Below, one piece after another: positions 18,167 to 32,408 of a stretch of DNA of 64,000 nucleotides (within the stretch, counting starts at the first letter, position 1; the number at the start of each line of letters is the position of its first letter). The translations under genes were made by a program, and so were the position numbers. A model generated the notes under the pieces. It was not told the DNA's origin and ran no database searches. It saw only the letters and a list, made by a program, of their open reading frames with translations. Source of the DNA: Marinobacter salinus (GTDB lineage: Bacteria; Pseudomonadota; Gammaproteobacteria; Pseudomonadales; Oleiphilaceae); the NCBI RefSeq assembly GCF_001854125.1, contig NZ_CP017715.1, positions 2,542,001 to 2,606,000 of the forward strand. Reading direction: 5' to 3'.

Positions 18167-19828
18167 ATGGCCCAGTACGTATACTCAATGAACCGGGTGG
18201 GCAAGGTTGTCCCGCCCAAACGTGAAATCCTCAAGGACATTTCCCTGAGCTTTTTCCCGGGCGCCAAGATTGGCGTACTCGGCCTCAACGGCTCAGGCAA
18301 GTCTACTCTGCTTCGTATTATGGCGGGCGTGGATCAGGATTACACCGGCGAAGCCAGGCCCCAACCGGGCATCAACGTTGGCTACCTGCCCCAGGAACCG
18401 GAGCTTGATGACGAAAAAACCGTCAAGGAGATCGTCGATGAGTCGGTTTCCGGCGTGCATAACGCCTTGGCTGAACTGGATCAGGTCTACGCTGCCTATG
18501 CCGAACCCGATGCGGACTTCGACGCCCTCGCCAAAAAACAGGGCGAGCTGGAAGCCTATATTCAGGCCACCGATGGCCACGACATTGAACGCAAGATGGA
18601 AGTGGCCGCGGATGCCCTCCGACTGCCAGCCTGGGACCAACCGGTCAAAAACCTGTCCGGCGGTGAGCGCCGCCGTGTAGCACTTTGCCGCCTGCTGCTC
18701 TCCGGCCCGGACATGCTGCTACTGGACGAGCCAACCAACCATCTGGATGCCGAATCCGTAGCCTGGCTCGAGCGCTTCCTCCACGATTACAGCGGCACCG
18801 TAGTTGCCATTACTCACGACCGCTACTTCCTGGATAACGTCGCCGGCTGGATTCTCGAACTGGACCGTGGTCACGGCATACCATTCGAGGGCAACTACAG
18901 CCAGTGGCTGGAGAACAAAGAGAAACGCCTGGAAATGGAATCCAAGCAGGAAGCGGCTCATCAGAAGGCGGTTAAACACGAGCTGGAGTGGGTTCGCTCC
19001 AATGCCAAGGGCCGGCAGTCCAAGAGTAAGGCCCGCCTGGCCCGGTTTGAGGAAATGAGCTCACAGGAATTCCAGAAGCGCAACGAAACCAACGAGCTCT
19101 ATATTCCGCCCGGACCACGCCTTGGTGACAAGGTGATTGAAGTGGACGGCATCAGCAAGTCGTTCGACGACCGCTTACTGTATGAAGATGTGTCCTTCCG
19201 CGTACCGCCCGGCGCCATAGTGGGAATCATTGGTGGTAACGGCGCAGGCAAATCCACGCTGTTCCGGATGATTGCCGGAAAAGATCAGCCGGATGCTGGC
19301 ACTATTACTGTCGGCGAGACCGTCGAACTGGCGTACGTTGACCAGATGCGCGACCTGAATGGCGAAAAAACAGTCTGGGAAGAACTCAGTGACGGCAATG
19401 ACATTATCAAGGTCGGGAATTACGAGACCCCTTCTCGCGCTTACGTTGGTCGCTTTAACTTCAAGGGTAGCGATCAGCAGAAGCGCGTTGGCGATCTTTC
19501 CGGTGGCGAGCGCAACCGCCTGCACCTGGCCAAGTTGCTGAAGGAGGGAGGCAACGTACTGCTGCTGGACGAACCCACCAACGACCTTGACGTGGAAACA
19601 CTCCGCGCACTGGAAGAAGCGCTGCTGAATTTCCCGGGCTCTGCTCTGGTCATCTCGCACGACCGCTGGTTCCTGGACCGTGTGGCCACTCACATCCTTG
19701 CGTTCGAGGACGACGGAGAAGTTGTTTACTTCGAGGGCAACTTCAGCGAATACGATGAAGATCATAAGCAGCGCAAGGGGGACTCGGCAATGGTACCCCA
19801 GCGCATGAAGTACAAGAAGCTGGCCTGA
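18167..19828 (+). CDS. ettA: Energy-dependent translational throttle protein EttA (ABC-F)
   Basis: ABC-F ATPase that binds the ribosomal E site and gates entry into elongation according to the ATP/ADP ratio. The ATG at 18167, preceded by AGAGGA, gives 553 residues (E. coli has 555). Two ABC cassettes are visible: GLNGSGKST and LSGGERRRVAL in the first, GGNGAGKST and LSGGERNRLHL in the second, with Walker B regions LLLDEPTNHLDAES and LLLDEPTNDLDVET. The linker is rich in charged residues. The open frame extends far upstream over glyA, but that part is antisense shadow. It overlaps radA (TGATG). Confidence 0.97.
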   Translation: MAQYVYSMNRVGKVVPPKREILKDISLSFFPGAKIGVLGLNGSGKSTLLRIMAGVDQDYTGEARPQPGINVGYLPQEPELDDEKTVKEIVDESVSGVHNALAELDQVYAAYAEPDADFDALAKKQGELEAYIQATDGHDIERKMEVAADALRLPAWDQPVKNLSGGERRRVALCRLLLSGPDMLLLDEPTNHLDAESVAWLERFLHDYSGTVVAITHDRYFLDNVAGWILELDRGHGIPFEGNYSQWLENKEKRLEMESKQEAAHQKAVKHELEWVRSNAKGRQSKSKARLARFEEMSSQEFQKRNETNELYIPPGPRLGDKVIEVDGISKSFDDRLLYEDVSFRVPPGAIVGIIGGNGAGKSTLFRMIAGKDQPDAGTITVGETVELAYVDQMRDLNGEKTVWEELSDGNDIIKVGNYETPSRAYVGRFNFKGSDQQKRVGDLSGGERNRLHLAKLLKEGGNVLLLDEPTNDLDVETLRALEEALLNFPGSALVISHDRWFLDRVATHILAFEDDGEVVYFEGNFSEYDEDHKQRKGDSAMVPQRMKYKKLA

Positions 19829-21204
19829 TGGCCAAAGCAAAAACCGCCTACGTCTGCACCGAGTGCGGTGCAGACTATTCAAAATGGCAGGGGCAATGCA
19901 CTGCCTGCCAGGCCTGGAACACGGTCGGCGAAGTCCGCGGCGTCCGCAGTAATGCTAAAGGCGCTCGCGGGTCCCGCTTCGAGGGTTTTGCCGGCAGCCT
20001 GTCGGAAGTTCAGAGCCTGGACGACGTCAGCCTTGCCGAACAGCCCCGAATCAGCTCAGGCATGCAGGAGTTCGATCGGGTTCTCGGGGGAGGCCTGGTG
20101 GCCGGCTCAGCCGTTCTTATGGGCGGCCATCCCGGCGCTGGCAAGAGCACCCTGTTGCTCCAGGCTGTCTGTCACTTAGCCGCCAGCGTTCCCGCCCTCT
20201 ATGTGACCGGCGAAGAATCCCTGCAGCAAGTCGCCATGCGTGCCAAACGCCTTGGCTTACCCACCAAAGACCTGAAAATGCTGTCTGAAACCAGCGTTGA
20301 GCGGGTTATGCAGGTGGCCGAAACCGAGAAGCCACGCATTCTGGTGGTGGACAGTATTCAGGTCATGCACGTGGCGGATACAGAGTCTGCCCCCGGCAGC
20401 GTTTCCCAGGTTCGCGAGAGCGCCGCCTACCTGACCCGCTTTGCCAAGCAGACCGGAACCATCCTGTTCCTTGTTGGCCACGTTACCAAGGATGGCAGCC
20501 TCGCTGGCCCGAAAGTCCTTGAGCACATGATTGACTGCTCCATTTTGCTGGAAGGCTCCAGCGACAGTCGGTATCGCACCCTGCGGGGTATCAAGAACCG
20601 CTTCGGTGCGGTCAACGAACTGGGCGTGTTTGCGATGCTTGAACAAGGCTTGAAGGAGGTAAAAAACCCCAGCGCCATATTCCTCAACCGTGGTGAGGAG
20701 GCGGCGCCAGGCAGCGTCGTTATGGTGGTCTGGGAAGGAACCCGGCCAATGCTGGTGGAAATCCAGGCGCTGGTCGATATGGCGCAAGGCGGCTACCCGC
20801 GCCGAGTTGCGGTAGGTCTCGACCAAAACCGGTTAGCCATGCTTCTGGCGGTACTTCACCGCCACGGCGGCATGCATGTGTCCGATCAGGATGTGTTTGT
20901 GAACGTGGTCGGGGGCGTAAAGGTGGCGGAGACGAGCGCCGACCTTGCGCTTTTGGCGGCCATCGTTTCCTCGTTTCGGGATCGCGCCCTACCCCAGGAT
21001 CTGGTTATCTTCGGGGAAGTCGGCCTTTCCGGCGAAATTCGGCCGGTGCCCAGTGGTCAGGAGCGCATTTATGAGGCGGCAAAGCATGGCTTTACCCGGG
21101 CGCTGGTGCCCAAGGCCAATGCGCCTCGTAAAGATATTGAGGGAATGAAGGTGATACCAGTGACCAAGCTGAGCGATGCGCTATCTGCCTTGGAAGACCT
21201 GTAA
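19828..21204 (+). CDS. radA: DNA repair protein RadA (Sms)
   Basis: RecA-like ATPase that drives branch migration in recombination intermediates. It has 458 residues: a zinc finger at 10-27 (CTEC...CTAC), Walker A GGHPGAGKST at 99-108 (commonly GGDPGIGKST, so the third position is His here), the RadA-specific KNRFG motif within GIKNRFGAVNELGVF, and a Lon-protease-like C-terminal domain with GEVGLSGEIRPV. It is coupled to ettA by a one-base TGATG overlap and is convergent with the PilZ gene. Confidence 0.96.
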   Translation: MAKAKTAYVCTECGADYSKWQGQCTACQAWNTVGEVRGVRSNAKGARGSRFEGFAGSLSEVQSLDDVSLAEQPRISSGMQEFDRVLGGGLVAGSAVLMGGHPGAGKSTLLLQAVCHLAASVPALYVTGEESLQQVAMRAKRLGLPTKDLKMLSETSVERVMQVAETEKPRILVVDSIQVMHVADTESAPGSVSQVRESAAYLTRFAKQTGTILFLVGHVTKDGSLAGPKVLEHMIDCSILLEGSSDSRYRTLRGIKNRFGAVNELGVFAMLEQGLKEVKNPSAIFLNRGEEAAPGSVVMVVWEGTRPMLVEIQALVDMAQGGYPRRVAVGLDQNRLAMLLAVLHRHGGMHVSDQDVFVNVVGGVKVAETSADLALLAAIVSSFRDRALPQDLVIFGEVGLSGEIRPVPSGQERIYEAAKHGFTRALVPKANAPRKDIEGMKVIPVTKLSDALSALEDL

Positions 21205-21321
21205 ACCGGTCGGCTGGGCTTGGCGTTTACGACCATGCCTGGCCTCCAACATTCTTGGAAAGTCGACAGCCAATCCAGCCTACCTACTCCTCAGTCGGAT
21301 GCCGAAAGCGAGAAATTTCCT

Positions 21322-21690
21322 CTAATCAATGAGATGGGCAAACTCTCGCTCCAACAGCGCCTGATCACCAAGATTGAGCTCAACGAGCCGCTTCAGGTGA
21401 GTGGCGCTATCAAGATCAATGTACTGGCACTTGAAACCGAGCCTGTGCGGCTCCACATGCCGCAACTCCACAGCCATAACAATAGCGGCCTCATGATCAT
21501 TCAAATGAATAATCACCTCGCAAGGCTGTTTTAGCGGCGCATCCCATCCCTCCGGCCGCTTGACCAGAACGCCTTTCAGCGAAATATCGAGCACCTTCGT
21601 CGCCCACACGCTCTCCAGGCAGTGCAGCTCAGACGGCGCATCAAATTCGATCCTGTGGAATCGGCGTTTCTCGGGGGTCTTGGCTGGCAA
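21322..21690 (-). CDS. PilZ-domain protein
   Basis: Small 122-residue cytoplasmic protein made essentially of one PilZ domain, the c-di-GMP-binding module. The RxxxR motif is RRFHR at residues 9-13 and the (D/N)xSxxG motif is DISLKG, so both ligand motifs are intact. No output domain is attached, so it probably acts by binding a partner. It stands between radA and hemE and is not near the pil genes. It could influence motility, adhesion or polysaccharide output, but the target cannot be named from the sequence. Confidence 0.85.
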   Translation of the reverse strand: MPAKTPEKRRFHRIEFDAPSELHCLESVWATKVLDISLKGVLVKRPEGWDAPLKQPCEVIIHLNDHEAAIVMAVELRHVEPHRLGFKCQYIDLDSATHLKRLVELNLGDQALLEREFAHLID

Positions 21691-21794
21691 GTGGTTACTC
21701 CTGTTTACCTGTCTTGTTTTACCTGACTATAGACTGGACAGGAGTCAACATCCACTCAGGTCATCGGACCTGTCGAGCCGAATACCCCCCAGGA

Positions 21795-22859
21795 TTAGCG
21801 GTGGTATTCCGGGCTCAACTCAACAACAGCTTCAATAAACGCCCTGGCATGCTCGGGATCAACATCCGGAGTAATACCGTGGCCAAGATTGAACACATGA
21901 CCAGTGCCTGTACCGTAGCGCCGAAGGATATCTGCCACTTCCTGGCGAATCCTTGCAGGCGGCGCATACAGCATGGCCGGGTCCATATTGCCTTGTAGAG
22001 TAACGCGATCACCAATCCGGGCGCGGGCAATACCAATATCGGTGGTCCAGTCGAGGCCAACAGCATCAGCACCAGTATCCGCAATAGATTCCAACCACTG
22101 ACCACCGTTCTTGGTAAACAGAATCACCGGGATGTGGCGACCTTCACGTTCACGAATCAGACCGTCAACGATTTTCTTCATATAGCGCAGGGAAAATTCT
22201 TCATACGCCCAACTGCTGAGGACACCGCCCCAGGTATCGAAAATCTGAACCGCCTGGGCACCCGCCTTGATTTGACCATTGAGGTAGTCAATGACCGTAT
22301 CCGCCAGGTGGTCCAGCAACCGGTGCATGACCTCGGGCTGGCCGTACATCAGCTTTTTGGCCTCGCGGAAATCCTTGGAGGAGCCACCTTCGATCATATA
22401 GGTCGCCAAGGTCCATGGGCTGCCAGAAAAGCCGATCAGCGGCACCCGCCCGTTCAGGGCGCCGCGAATCGTGGAGACGGCATTCATTACATAGTCGAGG
22501 TCCACTTCGGAGTTGATCTTGGGCAACGCCGCGACATCCGCCTCGGAGCGAATGGTGTTCCTGAACTTCGGACCTTCACCGGTCTCGAAGTAGAGCCCAA
22601 GCCCCAGAGCATCCGGAATGGTCAGGATGTCGGAGAAAAGGATGGCGGCATCCAGCGGGAATCGCTCCAGCGGCTGCAGTGTGACCTCGCAGGCCAGCGG
22701 GGTGTTTTTGCACAGACTGAGAAAATCACCGGCCCTGGCACGAGTGGCGCGGTATTCCGGCAGATAGCGGCCGGCCTGGCGCATCATCCATACCGGGGTA
22801 CGATCAACGGGCTGGCGCATCAGGGCGCGCAGGAAGCGGTCATTCTTCAGCTCGGTCAT
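21795..22859 (-). CDS. hemE: Uroporphyrinogen decarboxylase
   Basis: Removes four carboxyl groups from uroporphyrinogen III to give coproporphyrinogen III in haem synthesis. It has 354 residues, the usual length. The N-terminal signature [19 protein letters not shown] and the segment [16 protein letters not shown] are both present, and [15 protein letters not shown] marks the C-terminal region. It follows gltD, with a terminator between them, and probably has its own promoter within 22865-22930. Confidence 0.97.
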   Translation of the reverse strand: MTELKNDRFLRALMRQPVDRTPVWMMRQAGRYLPEYRATRARAGDFLSLCKNTPLACEVTLQPLERFPLDAAILFSDILTIPDALGLGLYFETGEGPKFRNTIRSEADVAALPKINSEVDLDYVMNAVSTIRGALNGRVPLIGFSGSPWTLATYMIEGGSSKDFREAKKLMYGQPEVMHRLLDHLADTVIDYLNGQIKAGAQAVQIFDTWGGVLSSWAYEEFSLRYMKKIVDGLIREREGRHIPVILFTKNGGQWLESIADTGADAVGLDWTTDIGIARARIGDRVTLQGNMDPAMLYAPPARIRQEVADILRRYGTGTGHVFNLGHGITPDVDPEHARAFIEAVVELSPEYHR

Positions 22860-22931
22860 AAAAATTCACGGCTCTCAGTCTGTGAGTGGTCATACACGAA
22901 TGGGAAGCAATGATACCCCGTTTGCCACAAT

Positions 22932-22964
22932 AAAAAAGGGCGGCTTACCCGCAGCAAGCCGCCC
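22932..22964 (-). terminator. Rho-independent terminator of gltBD
   Basis: The minus-strand stem GGGCGGCTT/AAGCCGCCC (arms at 22938-22946 and 22956-22964) is followed by a run of T residues (complement of 22932-22937). It lies 25 bases after the gltD stop. Confidence 0.85.
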
Positions 22965-22988
22965 TCCTGATCGAGGTCAAGCGGGCAA

Positions 22989-24425
<1,437 letters not shown>

Positions 24426-24486
24426 TCAATTTCGACAGGAGCGGTAACCTGGGGCCACTCGCTCCGAACCCATTTCGACCCGGTTT

Positions 24487-27400
24487 TTATTCCGGACGCG
24501 CCCGGGTGCTGGCCAGCAGACTGCGAAGATTGGCAGCCTTTGGTTTAACCAGCCAGAAACGGCCGATGTAGTCGTCGAAATTCTCAAGAATGTGCTCTGC
24601 CCACTCACTCCCGGTCTCCGAGATATGCTCCCGAATGACGCCACGCAGGTGATTACGGTAGGACTCCATGTCTTCACTGGAAATCCGCTGAATTTCCACC
24701 AGCTCATGGTTGTACTTATCCACGAAAGTATTGTTCTGGTCCAGCACATAGGCAAAACCACCGGTCATGCCGGCACCAAAGTTGTGCCCGATATTACCAA
24801 GCACGGTTACCAAGCCACCGGTCATGTACTCACAGCAATGGTCGCCAGCACCCTCTACCACGGCATGAGCCCCGGAATTCCGCACAGCAAATCGCTCGCC
24901 AGCTGTACCTGCTGCAAACAGTTTGCCGCCGGTTGCACCATACAGGCAGGTGTTACCGACAATAGAAGTCTCGTTGGTCTTGAACTCGCTGCCACGGGGC
25001 GGCTTGACGACCAGCTTGCCGCCAGTCATACCCTTGCCCACGTAATCGTTGGCGTCCCCTTCCAGGATCAGATTCAGACCGCCAACGTTCCAGACACCAA
25101 AGCTTTGACCAGCCGTACCGGTGAGGTCGAGGGTGATTGGCGCATCGACCATACCCTGGTTGCCGTGGGTTGCTGCAATTTCACCCGACAAACGGGCACC
25201 AATGGACCGGTCACAGTTGGTCACCCGGTACGACCAGGCTCCTCCTGATTTATTCTCGATGGCCGTAGCGGTGTCTTTCACCATTTTTTCGGCGAGTATC
25301 CCACGGTCGAACGGGTGGTTGCGTTCCACCTGACAGGTCTGAGGCTTGTCAGCCGGAATGTTGTCATTGGACAACAGCCGTGTGAGGTCCAGCTTCTTCT
25401 GTCGTTCAGTATCGCCTGGCAGACGCTCCAGAAGGTCGACACGACCGACCAGTTCTTCGAGGCTGCGAACACCCAGTTTAGCAAGCCATTCCCGGGTTTC
25501 TTCCGCCACAAAACGGAAGAAGTTCATGGCCATCTCAACGGTGCCCTTGAAGTGCTCTTCACGAAGATGCTCGTTCTGCGTGGCTACACCTGTGGCACAG
25601 TTGTTCAGATGGCAGATACGCAGATATTTACAGCCCAGAGCCACCATCGGCGTGGTACCGAAGCCAAAACTCTCGGCACCAAGAATCGCGCCTTTGACAA
25701 CATCAAGGCCGGTTTTGATACCACCATCGGTCTGCAGACGGATCTTGCCTCGCAGATCGTTAGCTCTCAATGCCTGTTGAGTCTCGGTCAGGCCCAGCTC
25801 CCAGGGAGAACCCGCATAGCGGATTGAGGTCAGGGGGCTTGCTGCGGTACCGCCATCGTAACCGGAGACAGTAATGAGATCCGCGTAGGCCTTGGCAACA
25901 CCGGCAGCAATGGTTCCTACACCCGGCTCAGAGACCAGCTTCACGGACACCAGGGCTTGCGGATTAACCTGCTTCAGATCGAAGATCAGTTGAGCCAGAT
26001 CTTCAATGGAGTAAATGTCATGGTGCGGCGGCGGCGAAATCAGCGTCACGCCGGGTACCGAGTAACGCAACCGGGCAATGAGGTCATTCACCTTACCACC
26101 GGGTAGCTGGCCACCCTCACCGGGCTTGGCTCCCTGGGCAACCTTGATCTGCATGACGTCCGCGCTGCGAAGGTATTCTGCCGTTACACCAAAGCGACCG
26201 GACGCCACCTGCTTGATCTTGGAACGTTTTTCAGTGCCATAGCGCGCAGGATCTTCGCCACCTTCCCCGGAGTTGGAACGGCCGCCAAGTGTGTTCATGG
26301 CAACAGCCAGTGCTTCGTGCGCCTCGGGAGAGAGCGCGCCGAGGGACATGGCTGCGGAGTCAAAGCGGGGGAAAATCTCTTCTACGGGCTCAACATCGGA
26401 AATATCGATCGCCGTAATATCCTTACGGAATCCCAGCAGGTCACGCAGAGTCGCCACGGGGCGTTCATTGACCAGGCCGGCGTATTCCTTGTAGTGACCA
26501 TAATCGCCACTGGCCACCGCTTCCTGAAGCTTGCCGACCACATCCGGATTAAATGCATGGTACTCCTGGCCATGAACGTACTTCAGCAAACCGCCCTGGG
26601 AAATCGGCTTACGGGGTTTCCAGGCCACGGCAGCCAGTTGGGCCTGATCGTCCTGGAAATCAAAGAAACCCGCACCCTGTATCCGGCTCGGTACACCCTT
26701 GAAGCACAGGTCAACCACGTCATCAGCAAGGCCAATAGCCTCGAATAACTGGGCGCCCCGATAGGAGGTGATGGTCGAAATACCCATTTTCGACAGGATC
26801 TTCAACAGTCCTTTGTTGATTCCCTTTCGGTAGTTATTCTTCGCCTCGATCGGATCCATCAGCAGCTCACCGGTACGGATCAGATCGTTCAAGAGCTGAT
26901 ACGCGAGGTACGGATAGACCGCCGTCGCACCAAAACCAAAAAGTACAGCGAACTGGTGCGGATCCCGCGCCCAACCACTTTCCACTACAATGTTGGAGTC
27001 ACAGCGCAGACCTTTTCCAACGAGGTGATGATGGACAGCACCTGTGGCCATCATCGCATTGACCGGCAATTCTCCCTCTTCCAGATCCTTGTCCGTCAGA
27101 ACCAGGATGACTTTGCCGTCACGAACCGCCTGCTCGGCCTCGTCACACACCTGGCGAACAGCCTGTTCGAGGCCCTGCTCCGGCCGGTAGCTCATGGAAA
27201 TGCGGGCGACTTCAAAGCCGGGACGCTCGTTGTTGGTAATCTTGAGGAACTTTGCCGGAGAAAGTACCGGCGTGGTCAGGATGATCCTGTCAGCGTGGTC
27301 CGCAGTTTCCTCAAACACATTTCGTTCAGCGCCGAGGCACGTTTCCAGCGACATCACAATCGCCTCACGAAGAGGATCAATTGCCGGGTTGGTTACTTGA

Positions 27401-28935
27401 GCGAATTTTTGGCGGAAATAGTCAGCGATGTGGCGCACCTTGCTGGACAGCACGGCCATCGGCGTATCGTCTCCCATTGAGCCAACGGCTTCCTGGCCGT
27501 TCTCCGCCAGCGGGCGAAGCACCTGATCCCGCTCTTCAAACGTAACCATGAACATTTTCTGATGAACCAACAGTTCATCGGCATCCATCAACTTGAACTC
27601 AGGAGTATCCTGATTCAACGTGGTTTCGACCCGCAGTGCGTTTTCCCGCAGCCAGCGCTTGTAGGGCTGGGCAGACTTGAGACGCTGATCGATGTCCTTC
27701 GTGTGCAACACTTCACCAGATTCGGTATCAATGGCCAGCATCTGGCCTGGCCCGACACGCCCTTTGGCGACAACGTCGTCGGGCTGGTAGCCGTATGTTC
27801 CAATTTCCGAAGCCAGCGTAATGAAGTCATCCTTGGTGATCACCCAGCGCGCAGGACGCAGACCGTTGCGGTCGAGCATACAGACCGCATATCGACCGTC
27901 AGACATTACCAGCCCGGCCGGGCCATCCCAGGGCTCCATGTGCATAGAATTATATTCATAAAAGGCCCGGAGCTCGGAATCCATGCTGTCGACGTTCTGC
28001 CACGCAGGCGGAATCATCATACGGACCGCCCGGAACAGATCGACGCCTCCCGCCAGAAGCACTTCCAGCATATTGTCCATGCTTGAGGAGTCGGAGCCGG
28101 TCAGGTTGACCAGCGGCTGCAAGGTCTGAAGATCCGGAAGATCCGGTGAGCTGAATTTGGCAGCACGTGCGATAGCCCAGTTGCGGTTACCATCAATGGT
28201 ATTGATCTCACCGTTATGAGCGAGATACCGGAACGGCTGCGCCAGCGGCCAGCGCGGCATGGTGTTGGTAGAGAACCGCTGATGGAATACGCAGATTGCC
28301 GTTTCCAGATCCGGGTCTCCCAGGTCCTTGTAGAAATTCGCCAGGTCCGCGGGCATCATCAGCCCTTTGTACGCCAGCGTTTTGTCGGAAAGGCTGCAAA
28401 TATAGAATTCGGGGTCATCGGCCATGTCACGCTCAGCATGACGGCGCCCCACAAACAGACTGATGGCAAATTCTTTATCAGTCTTGCCGGCCGGCACAAC
28501 GAACACCTGCTCAATGCGAGGCAGGCAATCAAGCGCCATAGGGCCAAGACAGCTATCGTCAACCGGCACTTCGCGCCAGCCCATGATCTCCAGACCCTGC
28601 TCTGTCAGGCGCTTCTCGAGCGCTGCGCGGCCGGCTGCTGCCTTGGCCTCGTCCGGGTTCAGGAATACCTGGCCGACGGCGAACACATCTCCGGGTTCCT
28701 TGCCAAAGGCACTCTTAGCAGCCTTCTTCAGGAAAGCATCCGGGCTCTGAATAAGGAGGCCACAACCATCGCCTGTCTTCCCGTCTGCAGCGATACCACC
28801 TCGGTGGGTCATGCAGGTCAGCGACTCGATGGCAGTTTGCAACAACTTGTGGCTGGCATCGCCTTTCATATGGGCGATCAGGCCGAAGCCGCAGTTGTCC
28901 CTGAATTCGTCGGGATGATACAAACCTGTCATCAT
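24487..28935 (-). CDS. gltB: Glutamate synthase large (alpha) subunit
   Basis: Transfers the amide nitrogen of glutamine to 2-oxoglutarate, yielding two glutamates; the main ammonia assimilation route with glutamine synthetase. It has 1482 residues. The first 14 residues are a propeptide, leaving Cys15 ([10 protein letters not shown]) as the N-terminal glutaminase nucleophile. Central and FMN-binding domains follow, with [12 protein letters not shown] and DGGTAASPL, then the 3Fe-4S Cys cluster [19 protein letters not shown], and the C-terminal beta-helix rich in GGxxxV repeats. It is the first gene of gltBD, with a promoter candidate upstream. Confidence 0.98.
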   Translation of the reverse strand: MMTGLYHPDEFRDNCGFGLIAHMKGDASHKLLQTAIESLTCMTHRGGIAADGKTGDGCGLLIQSPDAFLKKAAKSAFGKEPGDVFAVGQVFLNPDEAKAAAGRAALEKRLTEQGLEIMGWREVPVDDSCLGPMALDCLPRIEQVFVVPAGKTDKEFAISLFVGRRHAERDMADDPEFYICSLSDKTLAYKGLMMPADLANFYKDLGDPDLETAICVFHQRFSTNTMPRWPLAQPFRYLAHNGEINTIDGNRNWAIARAAKFSSPDLPDLQTLQPLVNLTGSDSSSMDNMLEVLLAGGVDLFRAVRMMIPPAWQNVDSMDSELRAFYEYNSMHMEPWDGPAGLVMSDGRYAVCMLDRNGLRPARWVITKDDFITLASEIGTYGYQPDDVVAKGRVGPGQMLAIDTESGEVLHTKDIDQRLKSAQPYKRWLRENALRVETTLNQDTPEFKLMDADELLVHQKMFMVTFEERDQVLRPLAENGQEAVGSMGDDTPMAVLSSKVRHIADYFRQKFAQVTNPAIDPLREAIVMSLETCLGAERNVFEETADHADRIILTTPVLSPAKFLKITNNERPGFEVARISMSYRPEQGLEQAVRQVCDEAEQAVRDGKVILVLTDKDLEEGELPVNAMMATGAVHHHLVGKGLRCDSNIVVESGWARDPHQFAVLFGFGATAVYPYLAYQLLNDLIRTGELLMDPIEAKNNYRKGINKGLLKILSKMGISTITSYRGAQLFEAIGLADDVVDLCFKGVPSRIQGAGFFDFQDDQAQLAAVAWKPRKPISQGGLLKYVHGQEYHAFNPDVVGKLQEAVASGDYGHYKEYAGLVNERPVATLRDLLGFRKDITAIDISDVEPVEEIFPRFDSAAMSLGALSPEAHEALAVAMNTLGGRSNSGEGGEDPARYGTEKRSKIKQVASGRFGVTAEYLRSADVMQIKVAQGAKPGEGGQLPGGKVNDLIARLRYSVPGVTLISPPPHHDIYSIEDLAQLIFDLKQVNPQALVSVKLVSEPGVGTIAAGVAKAYADLITVSGYDGGTAASPLTSIRYAGSPWELGLTETQQALRANDLRGKIRLQTDGGIKTGLDVVKGAILGAESFGFGTTPMVALGCKYLRICHLNNCATGVATQNEHLREEHFKGTVEMAMNFFRFVAEETREWLAKLGVRSLEELVGRVDLLERLPGDTERQKKLDLTRLLSNDNIPADKPQTCQVERNHPFDRGILAEKMVKDTATAIENKSGGAWSYRVTNCDRSIGARLSGEIAATHGNQGMVDAPITLDLTGTAGQSFGVWNVGGLNLILEGDANDYVGKGMTGGKLVVKPPRGSEFKTNETSIVGNTCLYGATGGKLFAAGTAGERFAVRNSGAHAVVEGAGDHCCEYMTGGLVTVLGNIGHNFGAGMTGGFAYVLDQNNTFVDKYNHELVEIQRISSEDMESYRNHLRGVIREHISETGSEWAEHILENFDDYIGRFWLVKPKAANLRSLLASTRARPE

Positions 28936-29029
28936 AAGCGTTCTCTCGCGTAGAAATGCTTTTCAATCAAAGAGTTAATTGGCGCGCAGCCGTGTAACCA
29001 CCCTTCGACACTGAAAATGGGGGCTGGCT

Positions 29030-29058
29030 ATTTTACACGCGTAGAAATACGTACTCAA
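29030..29058 (-). promoter_or_regulatory. Sigma-70-type promoter for gltBD
   Basis: On the minus strand, TTGAGT (complement of 29053-29058), a 17-base spacer, then TAAAAT (complement of 29030-29035). The predicted start leaves a leader of nearly 90 bases before gltB. No clear NtrC or Lrp site was recognised. Confidence 0.5.
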
Positions 29059-29147
29059 ATAAGAGTGATGTTATTTTGGGGAAAAGAAACCGGACTTCCC
29101 AGCCCGGTGGCTTGCGAAACAACGAGTTATCTCATCGAAAAACGCCG

Positions 29148-30566
<1,419 letters not shown>

Positions 30567-30621
30567 AAATCGTCCTTGCCATTTACCCGGTCGCCCAACG
30601 AAAAAATCAGGCCAGTTACCA

Positions 30622-31713
30622 TCAATGCCGGCAGAATCCAGCCAACGTTGCGGAGAGGTTTTCGACGGCAGCATCCGCCGTTACAACAGCATCGCCCATG
30701 GCGCGGAGCAACACCAACCGCAATTGTCCGTCGACATTTTTCTTATCAACCGCCATAAGATTCATGAAGTCGTCTGGCGTCATCCCCTCAGGAGGCCTCT
30801 CGGGCAAACCAGCCAGCGAAACCAGTCGCGCAACTCTAGCGCGCTCTTCACGAGTTATCGTACCCTCACGGGCGGAGAGATCAGCGGCCATGATCATACC
30901 GACACCGACTGCCTCACCGTGCAACCAGTTACCGTAACCTGAAAAGGTTTCAATGGCGTGCCCGAAAGTATGACCAAGGTTCAGTATCGCCCTCAACCCA
31001 CCTTCACGTTCATCTTTGGCAACCACCTCTGCCTTACAGGTGCAGGAGCGAAAAATCGCCTGACCGACCGCCTCATCCTCAAGGGCCACCAGCCGGCCCA
31101 TGTTTACCTCAAGCCAATCGAGAAAGCCGGGGTCCCGGATCAAACCATACTTGATCACTTCCGCAAGTCCGGCAGACACCTCCCGTGACGGGAGGGTTTT
31201 CAGACTGTTTGTATCAATCAGCACCGCCTCTGGCTGGTGAAAGGCGCCAATCATGTTCTTGCCCAGAGGGTGGTTGATTCCCGTCTTTCCTCCTACAGAG
31301 GAGTCCACCTGGGAGAGCAGCGTCGTCGGAATCTGAATAAACGGCACCCCCCGCTGGTAACATGCCGCCGCAAACCCGCCCATGTCCCCTACCACACCCC
31401 CGCCCAGAGCCACCAGAGTGGTTTTTCGGGTGTGACGCTTTTCGAGTAGTCCGTCGAAAATGAGGTTCAGTGTTTGCCAGTCTTTGTACTTTTCTCCGTC
31501 GGGAAGCGTAACCAGGTCCACACACTTCCCTGGAAAGCATTCGCGGGCCTTGTCCTGATAGAGTGGCGCTACCGTCTCGTTGGTGACGATCATAACTTGA
31601 GAACCGGTCACATATGGCGTGAGGTCGACCTCGCCCAGAAGGCCCTGACCGATGATAATCGGGTAACTACGCTCACCCAAATCAACGATAAGCTGGTGGA
31701 GAATCTTAGACAT
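30622..31713 (-). CDS. aroB: 3-dehydroquinate synthase
   Basis: NAD- and metal-dependent enzyme that converts DAHP to 3-dehydroquinate in the shikimate pathway. It has 363 residues. Motifs: [21 protein letters not shown], the nucleotide-binding [21 protein letters not shown], the [21 protein letters not shown] core, and metal-ligand [10 protein letters not shown]. It overlaps the aroK end by eight bases and precedes the DamX-like gene. Confidence 0.97.
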   Translation of the reverse strand: MSKILHQLIVDLGERSYPIIIGQGLLGEVDLTPYVTGSQVMIVTNETVAPLYQDKARECFPGKCVDLVTLPDGEKYKDWQTLNLIFDGLLEKRHTRKTTLVALGGGVVGDMGGFAAACYQRGVPFIQIPTTLLSQVDSSVGGKTGINHPLGKNMIGAFHQPEAVLIDTNSLKTLPSREVSAGLAEVIKYGLIRDPGFLDWLEVNMGRLVALEDEAVGQAIFRSCTCKAEVVAKDEREGGLRAILNLGHTFGHAIETFSGYGNWLHGEAVGVGMIMAADLSAREGTITREERARVARLVSLAGLPERPPEGMTPDDFMNLMAVDKKNVDGQLRLVLLRAMGDAVVTADAAVENLSATLAGFCRH

Positions 31714-32272
31714 GATTCCGTCCTTCCTTTCGGACTTGGCGCTTATGACGCGGTGTTCTCGGGTTCATTCGGTTAACAAGCTGGCGAACGACGAGCCGCG
31801 GACTCTTGCGATCCGTATGCATGATGATGTCGGCCAACCCGGTGTATAAAGGGTCCCGGATAGAAAAGAGTTTGCGGAGAACCCCTTCGGGGTCATCATT
31901 CTGGAGCAACGGCCGATTTCGATCTTTGCGTGTTCGCTCTACCTGCTGCTCCAGGGAGGTCTTCAGATACACTACCACGGCATCTTTTTTTAGAAGCAGA
32001 TGGTTTTCCTGGCGCATGACCGCTCCACCCCCTGTCGCCAGAACAGTATTCGGCTCGCTGGACAGCTCCTTGAGCATGGCCGTTTCTCGCTGGCGAAAAC
32101 CTTCCTCGCCCTCCACATCGAATATCCAGGGAATATTTGCGCCACAACGGTCTTCGATAATCCGATCGGAATCCAGAAAACGATAGCCCAACTCTTTGGC
32201 AAGCATACGACCAATAGTACTTTTTCCGGCTCCCATGGGGCCAACCAGGACAACGCGTTTGGGCAAAGACAT
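31706..32272 (-). CDS. aroK: Shikimate kinase
   Basis: Phosphorylates shikimate at O3. It has 188 residues with Walker [10 protein letters not shown] near residues 11-19, the shikimate-binding DSDRIIE segment, GGGAVMR, and the lid-region [11 protein letters not shown]. It carries a C-terminal extension of about 15 basic residues ([19 protein letters not shown]). It overlaps aroB by eight bases. A strong hairpin separates it from pilQ upstream, so it likely has its own promoter within 32273-32365. Confidence 0.96.
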   Translation of the reverse strand: MSLPKRVVLVGPMGAGKSTIGRMLAKELGYRFLDSDRIIEDRCGANIPWIFDVEGEEGFRQRETAMLKELSSEPNTVLATGGGAVMRQENHLLLKKDAVVVYLKTSLEQQVERTRKDRNRPLLQNDDPEGVLRKLFSIRDPLYTGLADIIMHTDRKSPRLVVRQLVNRMNPRTPRHKRQVRKEGRNHV

Positions 32273-32365
32273 AACTTCCGCTCAATTGTGTTCAGGCGGG
32301 TGAGAATATCACAGGGTTTGTCATTCCATAAGTTCCCCAGCCTTCTTCAGGGATTAACGGGCACA

Positions 32366-32396
32366 AAAAAGCCGCCGGTTTCACGCGGCGGCTTTT
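32366..32396 (-). terminator. Rho-independent terminator downstream of pilQ
   Basis: The minus-strand stem GCCGCCGCG...CGGCGGC is followed by a run of T residues (complement of 32365-32370). It lies 13 bases after the pilQ stop and ends the pilMNOPQ transcript before aroK. Confidence 0.85.
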
Positions 32397-32408
32397 AGTC
32401 ATCAATGG

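Noticed and set aside
19175..19882. A 235-residue open frame antisense to ettA and the start of radA
   Set aside because: It covers the highly conserved ABC motifs on the other strand and has no independent signals.
22134..22913. A 259-residue open frame antisense to hemE
   Set aside because: Shadow of hemE codons, with a composition rich in Gly, Gln and Arg and no family resemblance.
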